Shown here: positions 1-8,753 of the stretch, one piece after another
Layout of the letters: the number at the start of each line of letters is the position of its first letter
How positions within the stretch are numbered: the stretch's first letter is position 1
NCBI RefSeq assembly: GCF_001975985.1
Contig: NZ_MTQF01000004.1
Location: 217,838-281,837 of the forward strand
Source of the DNA: [Flexibacter] sp. ATCC 35103
GTDB taxonomy: Bacteria; Bacteroidota; Bacteroidia; Flavobacteriales; Flavobacteriaceae
DNA length: 64,000 nucleotides
Reading direction: 5' to 3'
Translations under genes and position numbers: made by a program
Notes under the pieces: generated by a model
Told to the model about the DNA's origin: nothing
The model's input: only the letters and a program-made list of their open reading frames with translations
Databases searched by the model: none

Positions 1-57
1 AATGTCTGGCTTATTTTTTTTATAATTGATAATAGAAATTATCAACTTATTATAAAA

Positions 58-552
58 TTACAAAAACGAAGTGCCAAATCGCTCAAAATGGCAGGTATAT
101 CCATTCGGGTGCTTGATAAGATAATCCTGATGATACTCTTCAGCCGGCCAAAATTTAGTAAAAGGTTCCAGAGTTGTAACTACTTTATTTGGCCATTTAC
201 CAGATTGATCAACGATTTGAATCACTTCATCAGCAATTTGTTTTTCCTCTTCATTTTGAATAAATATAGCTGATCTGTAACTTGAACCTCTATCATTGCC
301 TTGCCTGTCTATTGTAGTTGGGTCATGCATCCTGAAAAAGTAATCTAACAACTCTTTAAAAGAAGTGATTTCAGTATCATACGTAATTTCCATCCCTTCT
401 GCATGCCCTGGATGATTTTCGTAAGTTGGATTTTCATTATCTCCTCCAATGTAACCAACCTCAGTATTTTTTACACCCGGACGTACACGAAACAGTTCCT
501 CCATGCCCCAAAAACATCCACCGGCGATATAAACCTTTTTTAAATTTTCCAT
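58..552 (-). CDS. msrA: Peptide-methionine (S)-S-oxide reductase MsrA
   Basis: Reduces the S-epimer of methionine sulfoxide in damaged proteins in the cytoplasm. The N-terminus carries the family signature GGCFWG with the catalytic Cys, followed by the conserved GY-GG and NPTYE segments and the HAEG/Y-E-YHQDYL motifs. A single Cys near the C-terminus (YTCHF) is a plausible resolving Cys. The length of 164 residues is near that of short MsrA forms. I chose the ATG at 552 because translation then begins MENLKKVYIAGG, right before the catalytic core; an in-frame start at 573 would add seven residues. No msrB is adjacent. The identification is secure; the start is less so. Confidence 0.95.
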   Translation of the reverse strand: MENLKKVYIAGGCFWGMEELFRVRPGVKNTEVGYIGGDNENPTYENHPGHAEGMEITYDTEITSFKELLDYFFRMHDPTTIDRQGNDRGSSYRSAIFIQNEEEKQIADEVIQIVDQSGKWPNKVVTTLEPFTKFWPAEEYHQDYLIKHPNGYTCHFERFGTSFL

Positions 553-780
553 AATATTTATTTTCAAAATCAATTATAGGCAATATTCATAAAAAAATAT
601 TGGTTTTAGAAATATTTATTTTTTAGAGAACAACCTTAAATCGGATTAAATTGTATACTACTAATATACATATTTCTTAGAGAATTACCAGTTGCTAAAA
701 TGTCATTTAAATTAAAATTAAAACTCAATCTTATCATTCAAAAAATCCATGAAGACAAATCTGATACTGACACAAAACAA

Positions 781-807
781 AAAAGCCACTCGATATGAGT
801 GGCTTTT
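781..807 (-). terminator. Intrinsic terminator downstream of the tRNA-like array
   Basis: Perfect 11-bp inverted repeat AAAAGCCACTC/GAGTGGCTTTT with a 5-base loop. Read on the minus strand it is followed by a T-run, so it would end transcription coming from the tRNA cluster. Near-identical copies lie at 1159-1185, 1287-1313 (left arm mutated), 1665-1691 and 1793-1819. Confidence 0.8.
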
Positions 808-810
808 CGT

Positions 811-872
811 GAACGCAGAAGGATTCGAACCTTCGACCGTCCCGATTAAAAATCGGGATGCTCTATCCAGCT
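811..872 (-). pseudogene. Truncated tRNA copy (Lys-like anticodon)
   Basis: Matches the minus-strand tRNA sequences from the 3' end through the T-arm (GAAGG-TTCGAAT-CCTTC), variable loop and an anticodon arm with loop TTTTTAA (anticodon TTT), then stops inside the D-arm. There the sequence switches to the 3' end of the GIY-YIG gene, with its stop codon six bases away. The acceptor 5' strand and most of the D-arm are missing, so it cannot fold as a tRNA. Confidence 0.75.
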
Positions 873-877
873 CTCCA

Positions 878-1144
<267 letters not shown>

Positions 1145-1188
1145 TTAATAAAAAACAAAAAAGCCACTCGATATGAGTGGCTTTTCGT

Positions 1189-1263
1189 GAACGCAGAAGG
1201 ATTCGAACCTTCGACCGTCCCGATTAAAAATCGGGATGCTCTGTCCAGCTGAGCTACGCTACT
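1189..1263 (-). pseudogene. tRNA-like sequence, probably a tRNA-Lys(TTT) pseudogene (copy B)
   Basis: Full-length tRNA-like sequence with good D-arm (GCTC/GAGC), T-arm and an anticodon arm CCCGA-TTTTTAA-TCGGG giving anticodon TTT. The 3' acceptor strand (TGCGTTC) is the same as in the neighbouring tRNA-Arg, but the 5' strand (AGTAGCG) pairs with it at only about four of seven positions. One extra base lies on each side of the anticodon arm. I infer a decayed or chimeric tRNA; a functional tRNA with a weak acceptor cannot be excluded. Confidence 0.6.
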
Positions 1264-1316
1264 AAAACCAATTTAATACAAAACAAAAAAACCACTCCAT
1301 ATGAGTGGCTTTTCGT

Positions 1317-1378
1317 GAACGCAGAAGGATTCGAACCTTCGACCGTCCCGATTATAAATCGGGATGCTCTATCCAGCT
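1317..1378 (-). pseudogene. Truncated tRNA copy C (anticodon loop mutated)
   Basis: Counterpart of 811-872, exactly 506 bases away. It has the same T-arm and anticodon stem, but the loop reads TTTATAA, which would give anticodon TAT. It too ends within the D-arm at the 3' end of a GIY-YIG gene, so it is non-functional. The hairpin beyond it (1287-1313) has a damaged left arm. Confidence 0.75.
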
Positions 1379-1383
1379 CTCCA

Positions 1384-1650
<267 letters not shown>

Positions 1651-1694
1651 TTAATAAAAAACAAAAAAGCCACTCGATATGAGTGGCTTTTCGT

Positions 1695-1769
1695 GAACGC
1701 AGAAGGATTCGAACCTTCGACCGTCCCGATTAAAAATTGGGATGCTCTGTCCAGCTGAGCTACGCTACT
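1695..1769 (-). pseudogene. tRNA-like sequence, probably a tRNA-Lys(TTT) pseudogene (copy D)
   Basis: Counterpart of copy B. One change in the anticodon stem (TTGGG in place of TCGGG read on the plus strand) weakens pairing further, and the acceptor 5' strand is again AGTAGCG, poorly matched to TGCGTTC. This supports decay. It is followed on the minus strand by the hairpin at 1665-1691. Confidence 0.6.
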
Positions 1770-1792
1770 AAAACCAATTTAATACAAAACAA

Positions 1793-1819
1793 AAAAGCCA
1801 CTCGATATGAGTGGCTTTT
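1793..1819 (-). terminator. Terminator of tRNA-Arg
   Basis: Hairpin AAAAGCCACTC/GAGTGGCTTTT with T-run on the minus strand, directly after the tRNA-Arg 3' end. It is identical to the hairpins in the tandem array. Confidence 0.8.
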
Positions 1820-1821
1820 CG

Positions 1822-1895
<74 letters not shown>

Positions 1896-1927
1896 ATTTG
1901 TTTTAAAACTTTATGGAAAAGTTTCTG

Positions 1928-2002
1928 TCGGGGTGGCAGGATTCGAACCTGCGGCCTCCTGCTCCCAAAGCAGGCGCGATAACCGGGCTACGCTACACCC
2001 CG
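1928..2002 (-). tRNA. tRNA-Pro (anticodon TGG)
   Basis: Acceptor CGGGGTG/CACCCCG fully paired, anticodon stem CCTGC/GCAGG with loop TTTGGGA, T-arm GCAGG-TTCGAAT-CCTGC, discriminator A. It lies between tRNA-Ser and tRNA-Arg on the same strand, so the three are probably one transcript. Confidence 0.95.
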
Positions 2003-2019
2003 AAGGCAAATTTATTAAG

Positions 2020-2103
2020 CGGAGAGACAGGGACTCGAACCCTGGCGACGGTTACCCGTCGACAGATTAGCAATCTGCTCCATTACCGCTCTGGCACCTC
2101 TCC
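2020..2103 (-). tRNA. tRNA-Ser (anticodon GCT)
   Basis: Class II tRNA of 84 bases with acceptor GGAGAGG paired to the 3' strand, anticodon GCT in loop TTGCTAA, a long variable arm (CGACGG/CCGTCG) and T-arm CAGGG-TTCGAGT-CCCTG. Discriminator G is typical of Ser. It is the first gene of the cluster. Confidence 0.95.
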
Positions 2104-2341
2104 AAGCTCAAGAAACGTGTTCTGTTTTGCGGTTGCAAATGTAAGACAACATTCCATATCTCACAAGTATTTCGGCGCTTTTTTTTCACTTTTTTCAATC
2201 TTTTTTTTAAACCGCTTCACAATCAAACATATAGAATTAACAAAAAATTGATATTAAATTTAAAATCCAATCGAATTGCCCCAAAATTTGAATTTATTCA
2301 AATAAAGAGTAAATTTGCTTTATTAACTAATAATACAGAAA

Positions 2342-3520
2342 ATGAACAAAAGAGTTGTTATCGTTTCTGCCGTTAGAACACCTATCGGAAGTTTCATGGG
2401 AGGGTTATCTACCGTACCCGCACCAAAATTAGGTGCTGCCGCTATAAAAGGAGCACTACAAAAAATTAACCTAGACCCAAAATTAGTTGATGAAGTTTTC
2501 ATGGGCAACGTGGTGCAAGCCGGAGTTGGCCAGGCACCAGCGCGTCAGGCAGCACTTTTTGCAGGCTTATCTGAAGAAGTTGCCGCTACAACTGTAAACA
2601 AAGTTTGTGCTTCAGGAATGAAAGCCGTAATGTTTGCTGCACAGGCAATCGCTTGCGGTGATGCAGAAATTGTTGTTGCCGGTGGAATGGAAAACATGAG
2701 TTTGATTCCGCATTACGTACAAATGCGTAACGGAACTAAATTTGGTCCTTCAACAATGCTTGACGGAATGCAAAAAGATGGCTTGACAGATGCTTACGAT
2801 AACAACGCAATGGGAGTTTGCGCTGATTTATGTGCAACTGAATATAACATCAGCCGTGAAGAACAGGATAATTTTGCCATTCAGTCTTATGAAAGAAGCG
2901 CAAAAGCCTGGGATGCTGGAAAATTCGATAACGAAATTGTTCCTGTAGAAGTTCCACAAAGACGTGGTGAACCAATCATCGTTTCTAAAGATGAAGAATA
3001 CACCAATGTAAAACTGGACAAAATACCTTCATTAAGTGCTGTTTTCACAAAAGACGGAACTGTTACTGCTGCAAATGCATCAACAATAAATGATGGCGCT
3101 GCAGCTTTAGTTCTAATGTCTGAAGAAAAAGCAATCGCATTAGGATTAAAACCTCTAGCCTACATAAAAAGTTATGCAGATGCTGCTCAGGAACCAAAAT
3201 GGTTTACGACAAGCCCGGCAAAAGCTTTACCAAAAGCCCTGGACAAAGCAGGAATTGCGATTGGCGATGTTGATTATTTTGAATTCAATGAAGCATTTGC
3301 AGTTGTTGGACTAGCCAATTCAAAAATCCTTGGTCTTGATAACGATAAGGTAAACGTAAATGGTGGTGCAGTTTCTTTAGGTCATCCTCTTGGGTGCTCA
3401 GGAGCAAGAATCATTGTAACTTTACTAAATGTTTTAGAACAAAATAATGCCAAAACCGGAGCTGCAGCAATTTGCAATGGCGGTGGCGGTGCTTCGGCAA
3501 TTGTTATCGAAAGAGCTTAA
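2342..3520 (+). CDS. Acetyl-CoA C-acetyltransferase (thiolase II)
   Basis: Condenses two acetyl-CoA to acetoacetyl-CoA or cleaves it in the reverse direction; cytoplasmic. At 392 residues it has the normal family length. The catalytic triad is visible: nucleophile Cys89 in NKVCASGM, His348 in LGHPLGCSG and Cys378 in ICNGGGGAS; these are the positions seen in biosynthetic thiolases. GGMENMS and NEAFAV are also conserved. The gene stands alone between the tRNA cluster and a C40 peptidase gene. It could be annotated atoB, phaA or thlA; the sequence alone does not tell which physiological role applies. Confidence 0.95.
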   Translation: MNKRVVIVSAVRTPIGSFMGGLSTVPAPKLGAAAIKGALQKINLDPKLVDEVFMGNVVQAGVGQAPARQAALFAGLSEEVAATTVNKVCASGMKAVMFAAQAIACGDAEIVVAGGMENMSLIPHYVQMRNGTKFGPSTMLDGMQKDGLTDAYDNNAMGVCADLCATEYNISREEQDNFAIQSYERSAKAWDAGKFDNEIVPVEVPQRRGEPIIVSKDEEYTNVKLDKIPSLSAVFTKDGTVTAANASTINDGAAALVLMSEEKAIALGLKPLAYIKSYADAAQEPKWFTTSPAKALPKALDKAGIAIGDVDYFEFNEAFAVVGLANSKILGLDNDKVNVNGGAVSLGHPLGCSGARIIVTLLNVLEQNNAKTGAAAICNGGGGASAIVIERA

Positions 3521-3587
3521 ATAAAATTACATCAGGAGTTATTTCATTGTAAATAACTCCTGATTTTCAACTAATAAATGACCTTAA

Positions 3588-4349
3588 ATGTTCGGAATTT
3601 GTAATCTAGCCATAGTACCCGTTCGATCTGAGCCAAGTGACAGAAGTGAAATCGTTACACAACTTTTGTTTGGCGAGCACATCGAGATTTTAGAACGCCA
3701 AAATCAATGGGCACGAATAAAAATACAATACGATGATTACGAAGGCTGGGTAGATTCTAAGCAATATCAGGTAATTTCTGAAGCACATTATAATCAACTA
3801 AGCAATGACGCCATTATTCTTAATGCTGATTTGATTGATTATATTAGTGCACCCGAAAATTTATTATTACCTATTCCGCTTGGTGCATCATTATCTTTTT
3901 TAAATAATAATGAAATCAATACAGCAAATTTCGAATTCGAAGGCACAAAAACAAGTGGTACAAAGCCTAAAAGCGCTTTAATAAATACTGCTTTTATGTA
4001 TTTGAACGCACCTTACCTTTGGGGAGGGAAAACACCTTTTGGAATCGACTGTTCCGGTTTTACACAAATGGTTTATAAGCTAAACGGATACAAAATACAT
4101 CGTGATGCCTCACAGCAAGCACTTGAGGGAGAACCATTGAGTTTTATTGAAGAAAGCGAAGCTGGTGATTTGGCCTTTTTTGATAATGACGAAGGAAATA
4201 TCATTCATGTCGGAATTATTATGGACAATAATTACATCATTCACGCCAGTGGGAAAGTGCGTATTGACCGCCTGGATCATTTGGGGATTTATAATCCTGA
4301 AATCAACAAACACACCCATAAACTACGTGTGATCAAAAAAATAATTTAA
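3588..4349 (+). CDS. C40 (NlpC/P60) peptidase with N-terminal SH3b domain
   Basis: Predicted gamma-D-glutamyl-diamino acid endopeptidase acting on cell-wall peptides. Residues about 1-64 form a bacterial SH3 domain (VPVRSEPS at the start, WVDSKQY at the end). Residues 130-253 are an NlpC/P60 domain with nucleophile Cys155 in GIDCSGFTQ, His207 in IIHVGI and a third polar residue near His219 (IIHASG). There is no signal peptide, so a cytoplasmic role in peptide recycling is more likely than cell-wall lysis. It lies 67 bases after the thiolase gene on the same strand and could be cotranscribed with it. Confidence 0.9.
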   Translation: MFGICNLAIVPVRSEPSDRSEIVTQLLFGEHIEILERQNQWARIKIQYDDYEGWVDSKQYQVISEAHYNQLSNDAIILNADLIDYISAPENLLLPIPLGASLSFLNNNEINTANFEFEGTKTSGTKPKSALINTAFMYLNAPYLWGGKTPFGIDCSGFTQMVYKLNGYKIHRDASQQALEGEPLSFIEESEAGDLAFFDNDEGNIIHVGIIMDNNYIIHASGKVRIDRLDHLGIYNPEINKHTHKLRVIKKII

Positions 4350-4390
4350 TGCATCTTTCTTTTTCTTATTAACCTCTAAAAATAGTAATC

Positions 4391-5449
4391 TTGACAAAGT
4401 TTTCATTATCTAAAACGGATTTTCAAATTAATAATACTACCGTTCAGTTTCCGATTGCTATAGATATTTTAAAAAAGACTTTGGGAGAATGTCGACATTT
4501 AAAAAAACAATACAACCATATTTATACTTGGGATAATCACGGTATTATTGCATTTTCTAAAGAAGGAACAAATGCAGAAAACATAATGCTTGACCTGAAA
4601 TTTGGCCATTATGATTATTGCTCGAAAAATCCTTTTACCGGAGATTTTATTTTTGATGGACAAGAACTTTTTAAATTTTACGAATCTAACAAAAGTCAAT
4701 TGGTAAAGCTTTTTAAAGGCGACAAAACAGGCGCTTTTATCCTTAACGGAATCAGCGTATGGTTTGATAAAGAAGAAGATAAAATTACAGCAATTGACAT
4801 TTCTGCATACGAAGAAAAAGTAGAAAAACAGAAAATGCCTATTGATGAAAAATTCAAGCATTTTGAGTCATTATGGAAAGAATGGATTGAGGAAATAAGC
4901 AAAATTGTTTCTAAAGACAATGATTATTACAATCTTACAGATGGTATTTCTGCAGAAGATTTAGAAGAACATTCAATCCTTGAAGAAGAAATCGAAATAC
5001 CGGCAGCACTTCAGAATTTTTATAAAATTCAAAATGTAGAATATGATGCTGTGACTTCTGCTTTTCAGTTTTTAATAGGCAGCTGGACTTACGATCTTAT
5101 TCCGTTTGAAGATATTAAAGAAGAATGGAATTCGATACAAGATTTACAATTTGACGAAGACGATCTTCCCGAACTGGAAATAGATCTTGAAAAAATTCAA
5201 ACTAATAACTACGCAAACCCAAAATGGATTCCGTTTGCAACAGGAAGAAATGGAGATTATTTACTCTACGATACTGATCCGGCCGAAAAAGGAAAATTTG
5301 GACAAATCATAGAACTTCAAAATGAATCCTGGGAACGAAATATAGTAGCCGAATCTTTAGAAGAACTTCTGAAAAACGAAATCAACAACCTAAAAACAGG
5401 TAAAACAGAGCATTTCGATTTTATAAACGGCAAAGAAAATCAAGATTAA
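4391..5449 (+). CDS. SMI1/KNR4 (SUKH) family protein
   Basis: A 352-residue acidic protein. The C-terminal half (about 205-330) has SUKH features: PAALQNFYKIQN at the start, the WIPFATGRNGDYLLYDTDP segment and a closing SLEELL helix. The N-terminal 140 residues look like a separate small domain (FDKEEDKITAIDIS). Known SUKH proteins often act as immunity proteins of polymorphic toxins, or in cell-wall regulation in fungi. No toxin gene is adjacent. The reading frame has no upstream ATG after an in-frame stop at 4370, so the start must be TTG at 4391 or an internal codon. The function is unknown. Confidence 0.75.
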   Translation: MTKFSLSKTDFQINNTTVQFPIAIDILKKTLGECRHLKKQYNHIYTWDNHGIIAFSKEGTNAENIMLDLKFGHYDYCSKNPFTGDFIFDGQELFKFYESNKSQLVKLFKGDKTGAFILNGISVWFDKEEDKITAIDISAYEEKVEKQKMPIDEKFKHFESLWKEWIEEISKIVSKDNDYYNLTDGISAEDLEEHSILEEEIEIPAALQNFYKIQNVEYDAVTSAFQFLIGSWTYDLIPFEDIKEEWNSIQDLQFDEDDLPELEIDLEKIQTNNYANPKWIPFATGRNGDYLLYDTDPAEKGKFGQIIELQNESWERNIVAESLEELLKNEINNLKTGKTEHFDFINGKENQD

Positions 5450-5465
5450 AATCATTTTAATCTAA

Positions 5466-5525
5466 AAAAAATCCGCGATAATCCGTGTTTTCGCTTGCGA
5501 ATCCGTGTTATCCGCGTGCCATTAC
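5466..5525. repeat. Dispersed intergenic repeat (AATCCGTG type)
   Basis: AT-rich tract with repeated ATCCGCG/ATCCGTG words between two convergent genes. A related sequence in opposite orientation lies at 12357-12414, and similar words occur at 56520-56582. It is probably a small non-coding repeat family. Confidence 0.5.
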
Positions 5526-5526
5526 A

Positions 5527-6372
5527 TCACGCACTAACACGAATCGTTCTCCTAAATTCAGATGGACTATTCCCGCGTTGTTTCTTAAAAAATTTATTGA
5601 AGTGACTTTCATCCGTAAAGCCAAATTCATATGCAATTTCGTTAATTCGTTTATCGCTGAATTGTAGACGATGTTCGATTAATTTCGTTTTATAATTGCT
5701 AATATATTGCTGCATCGTTTCATTAGCATGTTTCTTGAAATAACGTCCTAAATACGTATTCGAAATCCCGAAATATTCGCTAAGTGATTCCGCTTTAATT
5801 CTTTCAGGATAATAAATATTATTCTGAATATATTGTAAAATATCCATCGCTTTCGCTTCACAACCAATATTTACCTGCTCCGGCAAATACTTCGCAATAT
5901 TTCTCGCAACCACAATAATCAGGGTATTCACCAATTGCTGAATCAATTCTTTATTATAAACATCTTTATCCTGATGTTCGCGAATAATCGCTTCAACCAT
6001 CACTTTTACCAGACATTTATCCGCATCATTTTTCAAAATACAACCCGGCTGATGATTCGCATTCTGGAGAATATATTCTAAACGCTGAATATTCTCATTT
6101 TGCAAACTGGAATTTTTCAAATAAATATCATTAAATCTCAAAAAGAAAAACTTCGTTTTAGTCTCAATCGTAAAATTATGACAATCCTCAGGCGTCAACA
6201 AAAACATATGTCCCGCATCATATTCAAAAATATTTTTGTTGATACATTGTCTTCCAGTTCCGCCTAAAATATAAACCAATTCAAAGAAATTATGACGATC
6301 TCCAACATCCGGATATTCATCCAGAGTTTCAAAAGAAACCGTAAAAGGCTCGTATAAATTTTCTTTTTTCAT
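5527..6372 (-). CDS. AraC family transcriptional regulator
   Basis: A 281-residue regulator with an N-terminal cupin-like sensor (HNFFELVYILGG, DAGHMFLLTPED) and a C-terminal pair of helix-turn-helix motifs. The second contains the family signature INEIAYEFGFTDESHFNKFFKK...SPSEFRR. I chose ATG at 6372 (MKKENLYEPF); the frame is open to 6435, but those residues do not resemble the family. It is transcribed away from the aldo/keto reductase gene with about 120 bases between the starts, so that reductase is its most likely target (inference). Confidence 0.9.
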   Translation of the reverse strand: MKKENLYEPFTVSFETLDEYPDVGDRHNFFELVYILGGTGRQCINKNIFEYDAGHMFLLTPEDCHNFTIETKTKFFFLRFNDIYLKNSSLQNENIQRLEYILQNANHQPGCILKNDADKCLVKVMVEAIIREHQDKDVYNKELIQQLVNTLIIVVARNIAKYLPEQVNIGCEAKAMDILQYIQNNIYYPERIKAESLSEYFGISNTYLGRYFKKHANETMQQYISNYKTKLIEHRLQFSDKRINEIAYEFGFTDESHFNKFFKKQRGNSPSEFRRTIRVSA

Positions 6373-6490
6373 AATGTACTTTATTAATTCGGCTACAAAT
6401 TTACATAAAAAAGACAAATATATACAACTTAACACTCTTAAAAATGGTATAATTTTGCCAAGTGAAATTTAAGATTTAAAATACAACATT

Positions 6491-7477
6491 ATGGAATATA
6501 GAAAATTAGGCAATAGCGAACTCGAATTATCAACTATTACATACGGTGCATTTGCCATTGGTGGAAACATGTGGGGCGGAAACGAGAAAGCAGATTCTAT
6601 CGCTTCAATTCATGCTTCAATCGATCACGGTGTTACCACAATTGACACCGCTCCTTTTTACGGATTTGGATTAAGCGAAGAAATGATCGGTGAAGCTTTA
6701 AAAACCCAAGACCGATCAAAAGTGCAATTATTAACCAAATTTGGTTTAGTTTGGGACGGAAGCAATAACGGCAAAGGAGAATTCTTTTTTGATGCAGAAG
6801 ACAACGGAAAAAAAATCCCGGTTTATAAAAATGCTTCAAAAGCAAACATTATCAAAGAAGTCGAAGAAAGCTTAAAACGCCTTCAAACTGATTATATCGA
6901 CTTACTTCAAATTCACTGGCCAGACGCAACAACGCCTATTCATGAAACTATGGAAGCATTGGAAACCTTGATTCAGCAAGGAAAAATCAGAGCAGCCGGA
7001 GTAAGTAATTATAGCACAGAACAAATTCAGGAAGCGCAAAAAACAATTCAATTAGCATCAAATCAAGTTCCGTTTAGTATGCTGAACCAAGCAATTCAAA
7101 CTGATTTAGTTCCGCTTACCATTCAGGAAAACATCGGAATCATTGCTTACAGCCCAATGGAAAGAGGTTTATTAACCGGAAAATATTTCACCGACAGTAA
7201 ACTAAAAGACAACGATCACAGAAACGGATATTTCGGTCAGTTTGATCTTCAAAAAGTAAAAACTTTAGTCGAAGAATTGAGTTCTCTTGCAAATGCAAAA
7301 CACATTTCAATTTCGCAATTAGTTTTACGCTGGACCACTTTACAAAAAGGAATTACCATAGTTTTAGCCGGAGCAAGAAACGCAGAACAAGCAATTTCAA
7401 ACGCAAAAACATTAGATTTTGACTTATCAGTTTCTGAATTAGATTTCATTAATCAGGCAATTTCAAAATTAAAATAA
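6491..7477 (+). CDS. Aldo/keto reductase
   Basis: NADPH-dependent oxidoreductase of the aldo/keto reductase superfamily, 328 residues. The catalytic tetrad is present: Asp52 and Tyr57 (TTIDTAPFYGFG), Lys83 (LLTKFG) and His142 (LLQIHWPD). The C-terminal cofactor segment (GITIVLAGARNAEQ) is of the usual form. The sequence resembles the plant-auxin-induced/YajO group. It is divergent from the AraC regulator and upstream of the mdaB-ygiN pair, so an electrophile or quinone stress role is plausible. The substrate is not deducible. Confidence 0.9.
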   Translation: MEYRKLGNSELELSTITYGAFAIGGNMWGGNEKADSIASIHASIDHGVTTIDTAPFYGFGLSEEMIGEALKTQDRSKVQLLTKFGLVWDGSNNGKGEFFFDAEDNGKKIPVYKNASKANIIKEVEESLKRLQTDYIDLLQIHWPDATTPIHETMEALETLIQQGKIRAAGVSNYSTEQIQEAQKTIQLASNQVPFSMLNQAIQTDLVPLTIQENIGIIAYSPMERGLLTGKYFTDSKLKDNDHRNGYFGQFDLQKVKTLVEELSSLANAKHISISQLVLRWTTLQKGITIVLAGARNAEQAISNAKTLDFDLSVSELDFINQAISKLK

Positions 7478-7650
7478 TATTTAAACACATAGAATCATAG
7501 CTTTTAGCAATCTTAAAAAGGCGATTCACTTACATTAACAAACATAGCTATGTGTTAGAAACTAGTTTCTTTCAACTACCTTTTCCAAAAAAGAAAAATC
7601 TATGTCTCTATGTGTTTAAAAAATCTCAAAAATTTATAAAAATAATTTGG

Positions 7651-7748
7651 GTGTGACCCGCAGAAAAAGCGGGTCGGGCTATTCGTTACAATCTTTTTTA
7701 TAAATAGAAAAATTTATAAAAAAGGATTTTCACTTCTATCCCTCACAC
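7651..7748. repeat. Dispersed repeat element (GTCGGGCTAT...CTATCCCTC type)
   Basis: The 302-base gap before mdaB holds a palindromic block with GGGTGTGACCCGC, GCGGGTCGGGCTAT and, further on, CTTCTATCCCTCACAC. The same order of words occurs at 19471-19590. The central portion here has been replaced by AT-rich sequence. No coding potential was seen. Confidence 0.6.
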
Positions 7749-7779
7749 AAAATCACGAATACATAAGAACATTACAATT

Positions 7780-8385
7780 ATGAAGAAAATATTTATCATC
7801 AACGGAAGTCAAAATTTCGCACATTCAGGTGGAAAATTCAACCAAACCGTTACCGATTGGACAATCGAATACTTAAAAAACAGTAAGCAATTCGAAATTA
7901 AAACAACCGACATCAAACAAGATTTTGATCTTGACGAAGAAGTCGAAAAATTTGTTTGGGCAGACGTTGTAGTATATCATACACCAGTTTGGTGGTTTCA
8001 GTTACCTAATCTTTTCAAAAAATACATTGACGACGTTTTCACCGCCGGACACAACAAAGGAATTTACAAAAGTGACGGAAGAACCAGAACAAACCCGGAT
8101 ATTAATTACGGAACCGGCGGACAATTACACGGTCGTAAATACATGCTTACCACAAGCTGGAATGCGCCTGCAACTGCTTTTACACTTCCGGGAGAATTCT
8201 TTGAAGAAACATCTGTAGATGACGGAGCGATGTTTGGTTTTCATAAAATGAATAAATTTGTAGGTATGGAAAAACTAGATGGTTTCCACTTTCACGACGT
8301 TGAAAAAGGTGCAACTGCAGAAAACATTGACATCTTTAAGAAAAACTACACAAATCACTTAGAACAAACTTTTAAAAATTTATAA
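7780..8385 (+). CDS. mdaB: NAD(P)H:quinone oxidoreductase MdaB
   Basis: Flavodoxin-like FAD enzyme that reduces quinones by two electrons and so avoids semiquinone radicals. Diagnostic segments shared with E. coli MdaB: IINGSQNFAHSGG at the N-terminus, WADVVVYHTPVWWFQLP, KKYIDDVFTAGH, SDGRTR and KYMLTTSWNAP. At 201 residues the length fits the family (about 193 in E. coli). The next gene, two bases after the stop, is a YgiN-like monooxygenase; mdaB and ygiN are also neighbours in E. coli, which supports both calls. Confidence 0.92.
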   Translation: MKKIFIINGSQNFAHSGGKFNQTVTDWTIEYLKNSKQFEIKTTDIKQDFDLDEEVEKFVWADVVVYHTPVWWFQLPNLFKKYIDDVFTAGHNKGIYKSDGRTRTNPDINYGTGGQLHGRKYMLTTSWNAPATAFTLPGEFFEETSVDDGAMFGFHKMNKFVGMEKLDGFHFHDVEKGATAENIDIFKKNYTNHLEQTFKNL

Positions 8386-8387
8386 TT

Positions 8388-8666
8388 ATGATCTCAATTA
8401 CAGCAATATTTAAAAGCAAAACCGAAAATATAGAACAAGTTCAAAGTATGTTAAATCATTTGGTTACTGAAACCAGAAAAGAAGCTGCTTGTGTTCGTTA
8501 CGATCTTCACCATAGTGAAAATGTTTTTATTATTTGGGAAGAATGGAAAGATCAGACAGGTCTTGATATCCATAATAATCAACCGTATTTACTTGATTTT
8601 ATTGGCAAAAGCGAAAGTTTAGTTTCATCTCCGATTCAGGTTTACAAAACGGTTCAAATCTTATAA
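8388..8666 (+). CDS. ygiN: Quinol monooxygenase-like protein (YgiN/ABM family)
   Basis: A 92-residue ferredoxin-like alpha/beta barrel of the antibiotic biosynthesis monooxygenase family (ITAIFKSKTENIEQVQSML at the start, central CVRYDLHHSENVFIIWEEWKDQTGLDIHNNQPY). In E. coli YgiN oxidizes menadiol and is thought to form a quinone redox cycle with MdaB. Here the start lies two bases after the mdaB stop, so the two are almost certainly translated from one transcript. The fold is certain; the substrate is inferred from the pairing. Confidence 0.88.
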   Translation: MISITAIFKSKTENIEQVQSMLNHLVTETRKEAACVRYDLHHSENVFIIWEEWKDQTGLDIHNNQPYLLDFIGKSESLVSSPIQVYKTVQIL

Positions 8667-8676
8667 TTTTTTTTCG

Positions 8677-8743
8677 CCACGAATTCACGAATTAATCCAA
8701 TATGTTACGTACAGATTTTAAAAATAAATTCGTGAATTCGTGG
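8677..8743. repeat. Inverted repeat CCACGAATTCACGAATT between convergent genes
   Basis: A 17-bp arm at 8677-8693 is repeated in reverse complement at 8727-8743. It lies between the convergent ygiN and methyltransferase genes and may work as a bidirectional terminator. Related CACGAATT/TTCGTG words recur at 35020-35106. Confidence 0.65.
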
Positions 8744-8753
8744 TAGAAAATAA

